Shown piece by piece: positions 18,290 through 28,360 of a stretch of 64,000 bases of DNA. Made by a program: the position numbers and the translations under genes. Source of the stretch: Pseudomonas hefeiensis (lineage in GTDB: Bacteria > Pseudomonadota > Gammaproteobacteria > Pseudomonadales > Pseudomonadaceae); NCBI RefSeq assembly GCF_030687835.1, contig NZ_CP117449.1:3410001-3474000 (forward strand), in the 5' to 3' direction. The notes under the pieces were generated by a model. It was not told the DNA's origin, made no database searches, and was given only the letters and a program-made list of their open reading frames with translations. The stretch's first letter is position 1, and each line of letters begins with the position of its first letter.

Positions 18290-19213
18290 TCAACGGGTAA
18301 AACGCACGCCAGGCTTGGCACGTTCGTCGACCACCAATTCGAACACATCCGGCCGGGCGTAATGCCCGACCACGTCATAGTCGTAGCGCGCCGGCACCAG
18401 TTCATCGGTATCGATTTCGGCGGTCAATAACCCGGCCGTGCCTTTCAGCGGCCCGGCCAGCACATCCCCCATGGGCCCGACAATCACGCTGCCACCGGCA
18501 ATCAACGCACGCTCGGCAGGCCAGTTCGCCACGTCAATACCTAACGCCTGAGGCGAAGCCTGAACCTGACAGGCACTGACCACAAAACAGCGACCTTCGT
18601 GGGCGATATGGCGCATGGTCACCTGCCACATCTCCCGCTCATCCACCGTCGGCGCACACCAGACCTGCACCCCTTTTGCGTACATCGCGGTGCGCAACAG
18701 CGGCATCATGTTCTCCCAACACACCGCAGCGCCCACACGACCGACCTGGCTGTCGATCACCGGTAAAGTCGAGCCGTCGCCCTTACCCCAAATCAGACGC
18801 TCGGTGCCGGTGGGCATCAGCTTGCGATGTTTGGCCACCAGACCTGCATCAGGCTCGAAGTACAGGGCGGTGCAATACAAGGTACTGCCGTCGCGCTCAA
18901 TGACGCCCAATACCAGACTTGCCCCCGTGCGCGCCGAAAGCCCGGCCAACGCCTCGGTTTCACTGCCTGGCACGTCGATAGCGTTGGCAAAATAGCGGGC
19001 AAAAGCCTCGCGCCCCTCGGGCAACCGGTATCCCAGTTGAGTGCCGAAACTCTCGCCCTTGGGGTACCCGCCCAGCAGCGCTTCGGGCATCACCACCAGA
19101 CGAGCACCGGCCTGGCGTATGGCATCTTCATAGGAAAGGATCTGCGCCAGGGTGTCAGCTTTGCCGCCGGGCAACGAACCGATCTGCAGGGCAGCCACAA
19201 TGGATTTGGGCAT
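18290..19213 (-). CDS. Nitrilase-family carbon-nitrogen hydrolase
   Basis: 307 residues. The complete catalytic triad of the nitrilase superfamily is visible: Glu44 in [10 protein letters not shown], Lys131 in [16 protein letters not shown] and Cys165 in [14 protein letters not shown]. The CWEN segment and the HRKLMPT stretch are typical of true nitrilases (branch 1) rather than amidases, so the reaction is probably nitrile to carboxylic acid and ammonia. AAGGAG lies upstream of the chosen ATG; the reading frame is open further upstream, but that part overlaps the divergent regulator promoter. The divergent LysR gene at 19299 is the likely regulator. Confidence 0.87.
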   Translation of the reverse strand: MPKSIVAALQIGSLPGGKADTLAQILSYEDAIRQAGARLVVMPEALLGGYPKGESFGTQLGYRLPEGREAFARYFANAIDVPGSETEALAGLSARTGASLVLGVIERDGSTLYCTALYFEPDAGLVAKHRKLMPTGTERLIWGKGDGSTLPVIDSQVGRVGAAVCWENMMPLLRTAMYAKGVQVWCAPTVDEREMWQVTMRHIAHEGRCFVVSACQVQASPQALGIDVANWPAERALIAGGSVIVGPMGDVLAGPLKGTAGLLTAEIDTDELVPARYDYDVVGHYARPDVFELVVDERAKPGVRFTR

Positions 19214-19298
19214 AGTTTTGAACTCCTTGATCATCAGGTGTTGCTGATTCTCAGGCGGCGGTCGATGATGAATAAAGCCCCATACGCTGCTAAATGAT

Positions 19299-20207
19299 AT
19301 GAGCCTTATGAATATCGTGGATGTCGACCTTAATCTGCTGAAGACCTTCGAAGCCCTGCACGATGAATCCAGCGCCAGCCGCGCTGCGCTGCGCCTGGGC
19401 GTGACCCAGTCGGCCATCAGCGCGGCCCTGCGCAGGCTTCGAAATATGTATGACGATCAGTTGTTTGTGCGCACCGGCCGCGGCCTGGCACCGACCCTAC
19501 GGGCCAATCAGCTCAAACCGGTGATCAGCGACGCATTGAATAAATGTCGCCAGAGCCTGGCGATGGTTGACCCTGGCGCCAGTCATTACGAGGGCCGCTC
19601 GGTCATCGTCGGGCTGTCCGATGATTTCGAAATTGCCCATGGCCGAGGCTTGATCGAGGAAGTGGCACGACGTGCGCCGGGGCTGCGATTGATTTTCCGC
19701 CAGACTCATAGCCAGATCGTCGGCCGGGCCCTGATGGAGCGCAGCTTCGATCTGGCGATCACCGCGGGAGGTTTTACCGAACGCTTGCTCAGCCGCCAGG
19801 TATTGGGCGAAGGCGACTACGCCTGTCTTGTCGACCCGACCAGTCTGACGCAAGACCAGCAGGCCCTCACCCTGGCGGAGTTCGTGGCCCGCGAGCATCT
19901 GCTCGTGTCTTCGGGTGGGTTCATTGGCATCACCGACGAAGGGCTGGCCGGGCTTGGCCTGAGCCGGCGGGTGTGTGCCTCGACTACCCACTTTGCGGCC
20001 CTGCCGTTCTTGCTCAAGGGCAGCCAGGCCGTGGCGACCATTCCGCTGCATGCCGCCCGGGCGATCGCCTCGCTCAGTGGCCTGGCGTTGCTGCCCTGCC
20101 CCCTGGACCTGCCCCGCTACCCTATAGAACTGGGCTGGCGAACCCATACACAGATGGATCCAGCCGTGACCAAGGTGCGCGAGGCCATCATCGAGAGCTT
20201 TGCCTAA
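19299..20207 (+). CDS. LysR-type transcriptional regulator, divergent from nitrilase
   Basis: 302 residues. The N-terminal helix-turn-helix is [21 protein letters not shown], followed by the linker helix and an effector-binding domain ([20 protein letters not shown] onward). The gap to the nitrilase start is 85 bases, the classic LysR arrangement, so it probably controls that gene in response to a nitrile or related compound. Two starts are close together (19299 and 19308). The 3' end and stop codon lie inside a 19-base tandem duplication. Confidence 0.88.
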   Translation: MSLMNIVDVDLNLLKTFEALHDESSASRAALRLGVTQSAISAALRRLRNMYDDQLFVRTGRGLAPTLRANQLKPVISDALNKCRQSLAMVDPGASHYEGRSVIVGLSDDFEIAHGRGLIEEVARRAPGLRLIFRQTHSQIVGRALMERSFDLAITAGGFTERLLSRQVLGEGDYACLVDPTSLTQDQQALTLAEFVAREHLLVSSGGFIGITDEGLAGLGLSRRVCASTTHFAALPFLLKGSQAVATIPLHAARAIASLSGLALLPCPLDLPRYPIELGWRTHTQMDPAVTKVREAIIESFA

Positions 20208-20233
20208 AGGTCTAAGCTTTGCCTAAAGGTCTA
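20196..20233. repeat. Perfect 19-base tandem duplication at the ends of two genes
   Basis: The unit AGCTTTGCCTAAAGGTCTA occurs at 20196-20214 and again at 20215-20233. Each copy holds TAA in the LysR frame and CTA, the reverse of TAG, in the frame of the convergent gene, so both copies offer both stop codons. Confidence 0.9.
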
Positions 20234-20485
20234 TTTGTTGGCGGCCATCAGACGATTGACTTCACTGCGCACCATGTTGGCGTACTCGGGCGGCGACATG
20301 CCGTCCAGTTCGGCACGCACCCATTCGGACCACTTGCCCTTGCGCTTGGAACGCTCGCCGAACAAGCGGGCGGCGTCGCCCTTGGCCTTGCCCAGATTGT
20401 TTTGCCACAGTTCAAAGAGTCGGGACTTTTCGTCTTCCAGTGCCGCACGCTCGGCCAGGGGCTTGTCAGCCAGATTGAAACTCAT
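20231..20485 (-). CDS. Small conserved-looking hypothetical protein
   Basis: 84 residues, highly charged and probably all helical: ERAALEDEKSRLFELWQNNL in the first half, KWSEWVRAELDGMSPPEYANM in the second. No signal peptide, membrane helix or metal site. A basic patch (FGERSKRKGK) lies in the middle. I do not recognise the family. AGGT precedes the ATG. Convergent with the LysR gene. Confidence 0.7.
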   Translation of the reverse strand: MSFNLADKPLAERAALEDEKSRLFELWQNNLGKAKGDAARLFGERSKRKGKWSEWVRAELDGMSPPEYANMVRSEVNRLMAANK

Positions 20486-20645
20486 GGGAATTACCTGTTG
20501 CGTAAATAAGCGCCATCTTACACCTTGAAGAGACGCGTCTTAACCACGTTTTATGATCCACAGTGCTGCCGATGCCACACGTTGCAACTTTTGCCCAAGG
20601 GCAGCACTCCATTGTTCACTGCCATCATCAGCAAGGAGTATCTCA

Positions 20646-20963
20646 ATGGCTCGCAAAAGCACGCTGCAAGGGAATGGAGAGCAAATCAAGGATCAAGCCT
20701 TCAGCGAACTGAAGGCTTTGATTGAAGAGTCGGAAAAGCTGCTTAAAAGCAGCGCCTCGCTGGTCGGCGAAGACGCTGAAAACCTGCGCGACCAGATCTC
20801 CCAGAAGCTGCAACAAGCCCTGGATTCGGTTGCCAGCGCGCGGGAGCGGACCCGTCCGATGGTTGATGCCACCGAAGTCTATATCGGCGGACATCCATGG
20901 CAGACCGTGGCCATTTCCGCAGGCTTCGGGCTGGTGGTGGGTTTGTTGCTCGGACGGCGTTAA
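20646..20963 (+). CDS. DUF883 family inner-membrane protein (ElaB/YqjD-like)
   Basis: 105 residues. A long charged helix (SELKALIEESEKLLKSSASL to about residue 70) precedes a single C-terminal membrane helix (TVAISAGFGLVVGLLLG) ending in RR. ElaB and YqjD of E. coli have the same plan; they are tail-anchored and bind ribosomes in stationary phase. AAGGAG precedes the ATG. Single gene, with a hairpin downstream at 21005-21028 shared with the convergent dpkA. Confidence 0.87.
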   Translation: MARKSTLQGNGEQIKDQAFSELKALIEESEKLLKSSASLVGEDAENLRDQISQKLQQALDSVASARERTRPMVDATEVYIGGHPWQTVAISAGFGLVVGLLLGRR

Positions 20964-21004
20964 TCGATTGGTAAAAAACTTGTTTGAATGATCACCGATA
21001 GCGC

Positions 21005-21028
21005 GGCGAGGGGATTTATCCTCTCGCC
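21005..21028. terminator. Hairpin between convergent genes
   Basis: GGCGAGGGGAT pairs with ATCCTCTCGCC, allowing one mismatch, around a short TT loop. It lies between the DUF883 and dpkA stops. It may be a bidirectional terminator or a copy of the GTGGCGAGGGG-type REP family; no strong T tract follows. Confidence 0.5.
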
Positions 21029-21066
21029 ATTGATATGTGATCGCCACGCCCTCATCCGAAACCGAA

Positions 21067-22095
21067 TTACAACCCCGCCAGCTCCCGCAACTGCGCCAAT
21101 GTCTGCTCATCCAGGGTAATTCCCTGCGCATTGGATTTGCTGCGTTCGCTATGCCGACGATCACCCGGCAACCTTCGTAACCCGACACCATGCATCTGTC
21201 TGACCAGCTCCTGACTGCGCTCGGCAAAGTTCTGCCCGGCGGCCTTGCTCGGGTCGATCACGATCAGCAACTGACCGGTCCACGGTGTCTTGGCCCCAGG
21301 ATGGTTGTGCCAATCGAACTCAAAGGAAAAGTTGCCACCGGTCAGGGCCGCCGCCAACAACTCGACCATCATCGACAACGCCGACCCCTTGTGCCCGCCA
21401 AAAGGCAGGAGCGCCCCGCCCTCGAGAATCGCCTTCGGATCGCAAGTCGGCTGACCGAGGCTGTCCACCCCCATTCCGGGCGGTAACGATTCGCCCTTGC
21501 GTGCAGCAATCTGCACATCACCGTGGGCGATAGCGCTCGTGGCCAAGTCGAAGACAATCGGCTCACCGTCGGCCCGTGGCGCTGCGAAGGCAATGGGATT
21601 GGTACCAAAGAGTGGCCGGTCAGCACCGTGAGGCACCACGCACGTCATGCTGTTGACCACGCTCAATGCCACCAGGCCTTCGTAGGCAAACGGTTCGACA
21701 TCCGGCCAAAGGGCAGCGAAATGGTGGGAGTTACGAATCGCCAACACCGCAATCCCGGCGCTGCGGGCCTTGGCCACCAACAACGGACGCGCGGCGGCCA
21801 GAGCCGGCTGGGCGAAACCGTTACCGGCGTCCACGCGTACAAACCCCGATGCCACGTCTTCGACCGTTGGCACTGCCTGACCATTGACCCATCCACTTTG
21901 CAGGGTCGAGACATAACCGGGAATGCGAAACACCCCATGACTGTGGGCTCCGTCGCGTTCAGCCCCGGCGCAGTTTTCGGCCAGGGCCCGGGCAACCTCG
22001 GCCGACGTGCCGTGTCGCAGAAAAATCTTCTCCAGCAAGCTCACCAAAGCGGCAAAAGACAGGGGGCTTGAAGCATGATCGGATAGCGCAGACAT
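21067..22095 (-). CDS. dpkA: Delta1-piperideine-2-carboxylate / delta1-pyrroline-2-carboxylate reductase
   Basis: 342 residues of the malate/L-lactate dehydrogenase-like (Ldh_2) family. It closely resembles Pseudomonas DpkA along its whole length, for example AENCAGAERDGAHSHGVFRI, VDAGNGFAQPAL and NSMTCVVPHGA. The enzyme uses NADPH to reduce the cyclic imines formed from D-lysine and D-proline, giving L-pipecolate and L-proline. The Ser-His pair in GAHSHG is the usual catalytic and substrate site. The start was put at the ATG preceding SALSDHASS, with GGAG eight bases upstream. No other lysine-catabolism genes are adjacent, so it is probably transcribed alone. Confidence 0.9.
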   Translation of the reverse strand: MSALSDHASSPLSFAALVSLLEKIFLRHGTSAEVARALAENCAGAERDGAHSHGVFRIPGYVSTLQSGWVNGQAVPTVEDVASGFVRVDAGNGFAQPALAAARPLLVAKARSAGIAVLAIRNSHHFAALWPDVEPFAYEGLVALSVVNSMTCVVPHGADRPLFGTNPIAFAAPRADGEPIVFDLATSAIAHGDVQIAARKGESLPPGMGVDSLGQPTCDPKAILEGGALLPFGGHKGSALSMMVELLAAALTGGNFSFEFDWHNHPGAKTPWTGQLLIVIDPSKAAGQNFAERSQELVRQMHGVGLRRLPGDRRHSERSKSNAQGITLDEQTLAQLRELAGL

Positions 22096-22324
22096 CTGAA
22101 GCTCCAGAATGATTGTTGGAGGTAGCAACAGCGTAAGTAAGTAGGACCAGCAGGCTGATTAAACACCGCTTCACCGTCGCAGCAAAGCGGGCTGGCGCAG
22201 GATTACGCTGATCACCGCGCTCACGTGCGATAACTATGTACCACCTTTGCTCATTGATCGTTGCCTAGTCTGGCCGCTCATCCACGAATGTGCCGCCTCA
22301 CGGCGCCTTGAGCGAGAAGCAACG

Positions 22325-25300
22325 ATGACCATTGAAACCACGCCGCTATTATTTCCTGAGGTATTGGACGCCAATAGTCTGGACGACTTGAACGACTCCC
22401 ACGGATTGACGCAGACAGACCTTGACTGGTTACGCCACGCTTCCCTGCCCAGTCACACGTTACGCGCCGCACAGACGCCCCCCATGTCGGCCGAAACGAT
22501 TCTCCTGGAGATCGAGGGAAAGCCCCCGATCCCGCTGGCCGGCTGCTTTATGCTCAAAGCCCTGCCAGATGCAGATGCACCACAGACCAGGCCGGCATTC
22601 CTCTACACGCCGTATGGTGGAATCAAAAAATTCAACAGCCCCGAATCGCTCGAAGAGGAGATTGCGCAGATACTGGAGAGTCCAGCAGAACGTGACGAAT
22701 TTTTTCGCCTGTTATCAATTACCCAACGCGCCGAACTCAACAGCACATCCGTGATCAGGAGTACCCGGCAGACCATCGACGGTGATGTTTTCACAACCCT
22801 GGTTGAATCGGTTGAATACGCTCAAGGGCAAAATGCCCGGGCAGTGGTGGATGAACTGGTCAAATTACCCTCCCTCAGATCGATGCTTGACGACGCATTG
22901 AACGAGGTACTGTCGAACTTTGATCATAGACAGGTCCGCGTAACAATGAGCACAGGGAGTAGCGCGGGCAGTGCGAATGCAAGTCAGCTGACTAAAAGCA
23001 TGACCCTGAGCGACGCGGTCCTGATCTACTTCCACAATCAGGGGCGGCCCGCCGGGCATGACGTTGATTTCATTCACCCGCAAATAAATGTATCGCCCCA
23101 GAACACGCGCCAGTGGCAGAACCTATTGAAGGTCACCGCCAGCAACCTGATTCCCAAGCTCACCCAGTGCATCGAAACCTACTGGGATGCAACCGCCCCC
23201 TTGCATACCTCACGCCGGCGCTTTCTTTCGCAAGTCCTCAGCGATGCGCTACGAGCGACGATCCTGATCATGCGGGAAAAGAGGCAACTTACTGATGCGC
23301 AAAGCCGGGAGCTGCATCGGCTGTACAGGCCGTCTCGCCCGGACGAGCCGCTTCTGTTCGTCGAGACACTTCGTCTTTGGGAATATGCGCCGCTTTATGT
23401 AGAACCCGCGGGATCCTTGATGATCAGCGGCAAAGGACACTACCTCTATACCCCCAGTCACGGTCTTCAGAAAGTAGACAACTATCTGGGTTTCAAAGAT
23501 GCGCTGCTCGACACACCCGCCCGTGCTGCGCGAAAAGAACAGCTCTACAGCCTGCTGAGCCTGGAAGAGCGCAATCGTTTTCTGCGCCTTGACGATCCCC
23601 AAGTGTCAGGTAAGTCGGTGGCCTGGCCGGTGTTCGGCTCGCTGGCCGATGCAATCATTGGCAAGCAGCTGGAAAACCTTCACTTCGCAATGGAAATGTC
23701 CCGCCAGGGAGATGTAGACGTCCATGCACTCGTGGACAAGGCGCTGGACATACGCACCTTGATCAGCAAAAGCCTGCTCAGTCAAAACGCCGATGGACAT
23801 TGGGGGACGCAACCCGCTTTCTTCGGAGACCTGCGTCCGTCCAACTTCATGGCTGATCAACTGGAGAGGAAGGTCAAGAGCTATCTCAGTGTCGAAGAGG
23901 CTTTGAATGCCGAGTTCAGCCAATTACCACTTTCCAACGAAATCTCACTGCGTTTCGCGTTGAGAGGTCTTCTTCCGGAACTGACCAACGTTTTTTCCCT
24001 GGGAATACGTGCAGAGGCAGAGCTAAGAGAACTCAACGCAACGCTACCGCCCGCCGCGCGCGACCTCATCGCAACTGTCTTTGCCTTTGATTCCGAATAC
24101 CCTGACCGCATTCACCGTGTCGGGGTCAAAGGCTTCCGGCCTGATGTCTATTCGTTGAGGCTGGCATGCACCGAAGAAGGCGAAACGGTCTCCCTGCCCT
24201 TGGCCAATTGTTTCCTGTTGACCGAACGTGGCGGGCTGGACACACCTTATTCGGGGCTGGGAATTCTCTGGACGCCTGCCGAAGGTTTGCAGGCATTTGC
24301 ATCAGTCGAGCTTGCCACAAAGCAATTGAATCGACATTTGCTCGATTCACAAAAGCGCTTTGGTTGGCTCGCCAACCTCCCTCCCTCACACCGCAAGCCC
24401 CATGGGCGCTATCAACTTGATGTATTTGAGCTTATCGAAGACAACGTACTGCTCAATAGAATGAATTCGTTCATCACACTGTTCGAGGCCGAACATGGGT
24501 ACTTGAGCACATTAAAGAGCGGGGACTGGCAGCTGGCAGGGCCTGAGCGGGTAAAAAGCCTTGAAGCATTGCTTGAAAAAGGTGCTCCCACCAATCTGAC
24601 ACGCGCCAGACGCATAGCCCAGGCCATCCGTTGGCAACAGAAACTCCCCGCCTGGCTCGGCACCGCCTCTCTTGAAGAACAAAGCCTGCAGATTGACCTG
24701 CTTGAGCAATACAGAAGCAGTGTGGCCGATGACAAGGATTACCTGGACGGTATCGAGTCGCTACACGGCTATGTGAATAAAAGGCTCAAAGCGCTTCTGG
24801 AGGCACGTTTTGCCGTAAAGGACCTGGATCCCGACACCCTGCAGATCACGCCGAACCTTGCGTTGTCGGGGCCCGCCAGCACCTTGACCGAGTTCGCCCT
24901 GAATCATGCCGATATCACTCAAAAGACCGGATTCAAGGTGTCCTCGACTTCCGGGCGCAAGTTGCCCGACAGCTTGAATGAGAGCGCTGTCAGGCAGATT
25001 CTGTTGTCATTGGACATCCCGACCGCCTATAAAAAAACCGTGCTGGACGAACTCTCCGACACCACAGTCGATGGCCAGAAAAGAAAACAACGATTTCACC
25101 GGCAGTTACCCTGGCAACTGTTGCAGCACGCTCACGCATTGCATCTACAACAGCATCTTTCTCCTGCAGCATTTGACTTGATTCGCCAGGTACTGGACAT
25201 GCCGGACGCCATCGCTCGCCAGGCAGTGGAAGGCGCCAGCGCGTTGATTCGTCCACTGGAGCTGATCAAAACCGAAGGGACTGCAGCGATCAAGGCACTG

Positions 25301-27163
25301 GGACTCTATCTGATCGGATCGAGTAACGATGACAAAGCCCCCCACGTGCTGTACTCCCCCTATCACGCGGGCCATAACTTCACCGAGTTCAAGGACCAGG
25401 CCAGCATCGTTGCCGCACTGAACACGCCGGGAGCCCTTCAGGACCTGTTGATTCGTCGACTTCCCGAAACCCAGCAGGCCACGTTCAAGAACCTGTTCGC
25501 TGCCACGGTCGGCTCCCTATCGGAAATCACCCTGGCCTCCAATCCGATCAAGACAAATCTGTTCGACACGTTGTTCGACGACAATACAACCCTGCTATCC
25601 CACATGTTGACCGCCCAAATGGATAAAAAACGTCAGTTTGACTGGGAAACGGTCCTGCACCTGTTCAGCGCCGGCGTCAAGTTGGTGGGGAGACAATTAC
25701 AGGGCAAACTGACGTTTATCGAAACGCTTTGGGACAGTTATCAAGACTTCAAGGCCTCTGCGCAATCCCTGCAGCAGCATGACTGGAAGGCAGGTTTGCA
25801 CGACTTCATCGCCGGCGCGGCGGAGATGGTCTCCCTGGGTTTCTTGAATCGCGACGACACCTTTGGCCTGCTCGACCCGATAGGCCCCCTCGCGCAGAAC
25901 GCAGCTGCGCCGGCCCCGCCCCATTGGAAGGACATCGCCTCCACCGCGCCAGCGCGCACCAACCTGCGGGCCTTCGAAGCCACGGATGTAAGCCTGCAGG
26001 ATTTGCAGAAAAACGCGATCGACGGCACCTACAGGTCGCCACGATCCGACAAGCTATATGCGCCTGTTGCCGGCATCGTCTTTCAGGTGGCCAAAGCCAA
26101 TCAGGTCTGGCGCGTGGTCCACGAACAGGGAGAGGGCCCAATACTGAGACACTCGCCTGATAGCCAGCAGTGGACCATAGATCCACAACGGCAGACCATT
26201 CGCTACGGCAAGGTGATGTCAACGCTGGCCAGCTCCTACAGCGACTACAAGGCTTCAACGTCGCTCAACATTGAGGCGCGTGGCATGGCGCAAATACGCC
26301 GGAATTACCCGGCCTACGCGAACATGATTGTTCAAGCCCTGGAAGTGGCAAGGTATTACTCGTTCAACGCCCTGCATAATCTCGATCAAGTTAAACACCA
26401 GGTCCTGCCAGGCTCACGGTTGGATACTTTTCTGAAATCGTTCTTTGGGGTGAAAAAAGTCGATGCCAGCCTGATCAAAAAAATACACACTGCGGTCTCG
26501 CCGCTATGCCAGGCATTGGCCGACCCGTCCTGGGAAAAACGCAACGCCAAGCGCCTTGTGATCGGCAGTTTGAAATACACCGACGATAGAGCGACTGCAT
26601 TCGTGCTCGAACCTGAAGCGGCAGGAAGGATCTATCTCACCCAGTATTTCTTCGAGGTCGGGCTGGATTGGTACAAGGACGCGGTACCAGACTCCTTCAA
26701 TGTCGACGCCCACGCCCAGGCCGCGGTGCTTATCCACGAAGTTTCTCATCAGCTTTTCGACACGCTCGACATTGTTTATCTGGACGCGGCACTCCCGTTC
26801 CTGGACTTGATTTCCAACGCCACTCAGTTCGGATATTCAAAATACAATGATCAAAAGGACCAGCAACGCAACGGGCTGTCATTGACCACGCCACGATCCA
26901 AACTGTTCATGGCTTGGGACAGCGCAACCGGCGGGCTCAAGAGCCTGGAGCTTTTCCCTGAGCATCGCGATATGGCCCGGGAGATCCTGAAGATGACCGG
27001 CGCCAGAACCATGAGCGAGGCACGCAGTATCTTTCTGGATCCAGATTCATCGGCAGGACGCATCGACGTTATCTTGCGAAACGCCGATTCCATGACGCTG
27101 CTCATCTGTGAGCTGGGACGTCAGCTTGACTCCCCCCCGATGAGTCCTGCTACCACGTCTTAA
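22325..27163 (+). CDS. Giant dermonecrotic-toxin-like protein with C-terminal HExxH motif
   Basis: 1612 residues, the largest gene of the window. The style matches the large Pseudomonas proteins annotated as dermonecrotic toxin domain (DUF6543) proteins: no signal peptide, long helical stretches and repeated modules. A landmark (L/F)(Y/W)(T/S)P, followed by a Gly-rich turn and helices, recurs near residues 94, 375, 649 and 1010. Around 1230-1290 lies a segment (DGTYRSPRSDKLYAPVAG, then WRVVHEQGEG) common before toxin tips. Near the C-terminus, IHEVSHQLFDTLDIVYLDAA holds a zinc-peptidase-like HExxH (His1471, Glu1472, His1475) with Asp residues just after it, as in aspzincins. Activity and secretion route are unknown; no T6SS, Tc or immunity gene is adjacent. 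The ribosome site is weak. Confidence 0.75.
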   Translation: MTIETTPLLFPEVLDANSLDDLNDSHGLTQTDLDWLRHASLPSHTLRAAQTPPMSAETILLEIEGKPPIPLAGCFMLKALPDADAPQTRPAFLYTPYGGIKKFNSPESLEEEIAQILESPAERDEFFRLLSITQRAELNSTSVIRSTRQTIDGDVFTTLVESVEYAQGQNARAVVDELVKLPSLRSMLDDALNEVLSNFDHRQVRVTMSTGSSAGSANASQLTKSMTLSDAVLIYFHNQGRPAGHDVDFIHPQINVSPQNTRQWQNLLKVTASNLIPKLTQCIETYWDATAPLHTSRRRFLSQVLSDALRATILIMREKRQLTDAQSRELHRLYRPSRPDEPLLFVETLRLWEYAPLYVEPAGSLMISGKGHYLYTPSHGLQKVDNYLGFKDALLDTPARAARKEQLYSLLSLEERNRFLRLDDPQVSGKSVAWPVFGSLADAIIGKQLENLHFAMEMSRQGDVDVHALVDKALDIRTLISKSLLSQNADGHWGTQPAFFGDLRPSNFMADQLERKVKSYLSVEEALNAEFSQLPLSNEISLRFALRGLLPELTNVFSLGIRAEAELRELNATLPPAARDLIATVFAFDSEYPDRIHRVGVKGFRPDVYSLRLACTEEGETVSLPLANCFLLTERGGLDTPYSGLGILWTPAEGLQAFASVELATKQLNRHLLDSQKRFGWLANLPPSHRKPHGRYQLDVFELIEDNVLLNRMNSFITLFEAEHGYLSTLKSGDWQLAGPERVKSLEALLEKGAPTNLTRARRIAQAIRWQQKLPAWLGTASLEEQSLQIDLLEQYRSSVADDKDYLDGIESLHGYVNKRLKALLEARFAVKDLDPDTLQITPNLALSGPASTLTEFALNHADITQKTGFKVSSTSGRKLPDSLNESAVRQILLSLDIPTAYKKTVLDELSDTTVDGQKRKQRFHRQLPWQLLQHAHALHLQQHLSPAAFDLIRQVLDMPDAIARQAVEGASALIRPLELIKTEGTAAIKALGLYLIGSSNDDKAPHVLYSPYHAGHNFTEFKDQASIVAALNTPGALQDLLIRRLPETQQATFKNLFAATVGSLSEITLASNPIKTNLFDTLFDDNTTLLSHMLTAQMDKKRQFDWETVLHLFSAGVKLVGRQLQGKLTFIETLWDSYQDFKASAQSLQQHDWKAGLHDFIAGAAEMVSLGFLNRDDTFGLLDPIGPLAQNAAAPAPPHWKDIASTAPARTNLRAFEATDVSLQDLQKNAIDGTYRSPRSDKLYAPVAGIVFQVAKANQVWRVVHEQGEGPILRHSPDSQQWTIDPQRQTIRYGKVMSTLASSYSDYKASTSLNIEARGMAQIRRNYPAYANMIVQALEVARYYSFNALHNLDQVKHQVLPGSRLDTFLKSFFGVKKVDASLIKKIHTAVSPLCQALADPSWEKRNAKRLVIGSLKYTDDRATAFVLEPEAAGRIYLTQYFFEVGLDWYKDAVPDSFNVDAHAQAAVLIHEVSHQLFDTLDIVYLDAALPFLDLISNATQFGYSKYNDQKDQQRNGLSLTTPRSKLFMAWDSATGGLKSLELFPEHRDMAREILKMTGARTMSEARSIFLDPDSSAGRIDVILRNADSMTLLICELGRQLDSPPMSPATTS

Positions 27164-27358
27164 ACGGTGGCTCTGCGATCAGTGCAGCGGGTTAATTGAT
27201 CTTTTTTTCACGCGATTCATGCCACGCTATGACCACGACATAACGGTGTCCGAGCCTTTGACCGGAAAAAACAGGCTCATTTTGATGTGCAAACGCCATG
27301 ATGGCGGTTCTCGACAGGTCATGCCGAAGGTTAGAATGCGGCAAACCAGGAAGAGTCA

Positions 27359-28360
27359 ATGACCGAACATACACTCTCGGAAGCCGAATACGACGCCATT
27401 ACCGATGCGGCCGCGCATTGGTGCATGCGTTTGCACGCCGTCGACTGCACCGACGCTGAACGGCTGGCGTTCAAGCAATGGCACGATGCCGATCCCCTGC
27501 ACGCCTTCGAATACCAAGCCATGCTGGAGATCTGGGCCGTGGCCGATCATCTTCCGCGTGTCGAAGCGGCACCATCCCCCGCTCCAATACCGCGACCTCG
27601 GTCGCGCTGGAGTCGGTTGGCTGTCGCAGCCGCAGTGCTTGTGCTGGGTGTGCCCCTGGCCGCCTACACGGGCTGGCACCTGGGCTGGGTTGCCAACTCC
27701 TACGAACGATTCGAAGCCGATGCAAACGTACGCCACATCACCTTGGGTGACGGTAGCCAGGTAGAACTTAATCTGGGCAGTGAACTGGTGTTTGCCAATT
27801 ACAAGAATGAGCGTCGGGTGACGCTGAAAAAGGGCGAGGCGTTTTTCGACGTCAGCCATGACACACAACACCCATTCGTTGTTCGGGCGGGCCAGGGCCA
27901 GGTGCGCGTGACCGGCACCCGCTTCAATGTATGGATGTATCAGGATCAGGTCCGGGTGACGCTGGTGGAGGGCTCGGTATGGGTGACCAGCAACCAGGCG
28001 CTTGCCGGTAACGGCTCGCAACTGTCGCCGGGCATGCAGGCCAGCTACAAAGCCGGCGACTACCAACCACAAATCCGTGAAGTCGCCCCAAATGACAGCT
28101 CACTGGCGTGGCGCAACGGCAAGCTGGTGCTGGACAACCTTGCCCTCAGCGATGCGCTCCCGCTGATCAATCGTTATCTCGAACATCCCGTCATGCTGGC
28201 CGACAACAGCACTGGCGCCCTGCGTATCGGTGGTATCTACAACCTGAACGAGGTGAAGAACCTTGTGCCTTCGTTGCCCAAAGTCCTGCCGGTTTACCTG
28301 ACGCAGAACAAGGACGGCAATCCAGTCCTCAACTCCATCGGTCAACGGCCGTCCAACTGA
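27359..28360 (+). CDS. FecR-family anti-sigma regulator (FpvR candidate)
   Basis: 333 residues. The N-terminal cytoplasmic sigma-binding part contains the FecR-type segment AAHWCMRLHAVDCTDAERLAF. One membrane helix spans about 87-104 (LAVAAAVLVLGVPLAAYT). The periplasmic FecR domain starts with RHITLGDGSQVELNLGSEL and includes KKGEAFFDVSHD and PFVVRAGQGQVRVTGTRFNV. Such proteins transmit siderophore-receptor signals to ECF sigma factors. It is convergent with pvdQ, and in P. aeruginosa fpvR lies close to pvdQ, so FpvR is the best guess. Unlike usual FecR genes it has no sigma-factor gene beside it. GGAAG precedes the ATG. Confidence 0.8.
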   Translation: MTEHTLSEAEYDAITDAAAHWCMRLHAVDCTDAERLAFKQWHDADPLHAFEYQAMLEIWAVADHLPRVEAAPSPAPIPRPRSRWSRLAVAAAVLVLGVPLAAYTGWHLGWVANSYERFEADANVRHITLGDGSQVELNLGSELVFANYKNERRVTLKKGEAFFDVSHDTQHPFVVRAGQGQVRVTGTRFNVWMYQDQVRVTLVEGSVWVTSNQALAGNGSQLSPGMQASYKAGDYQPQIREVAPNDSSLAWRNGKLVLDNLALSDALPLINRYLEHPVMLADNSTGALRIGGIYNLNEVKNLVPSLPKVLPVYLTQNKDGNPVLNSIGQRPSN

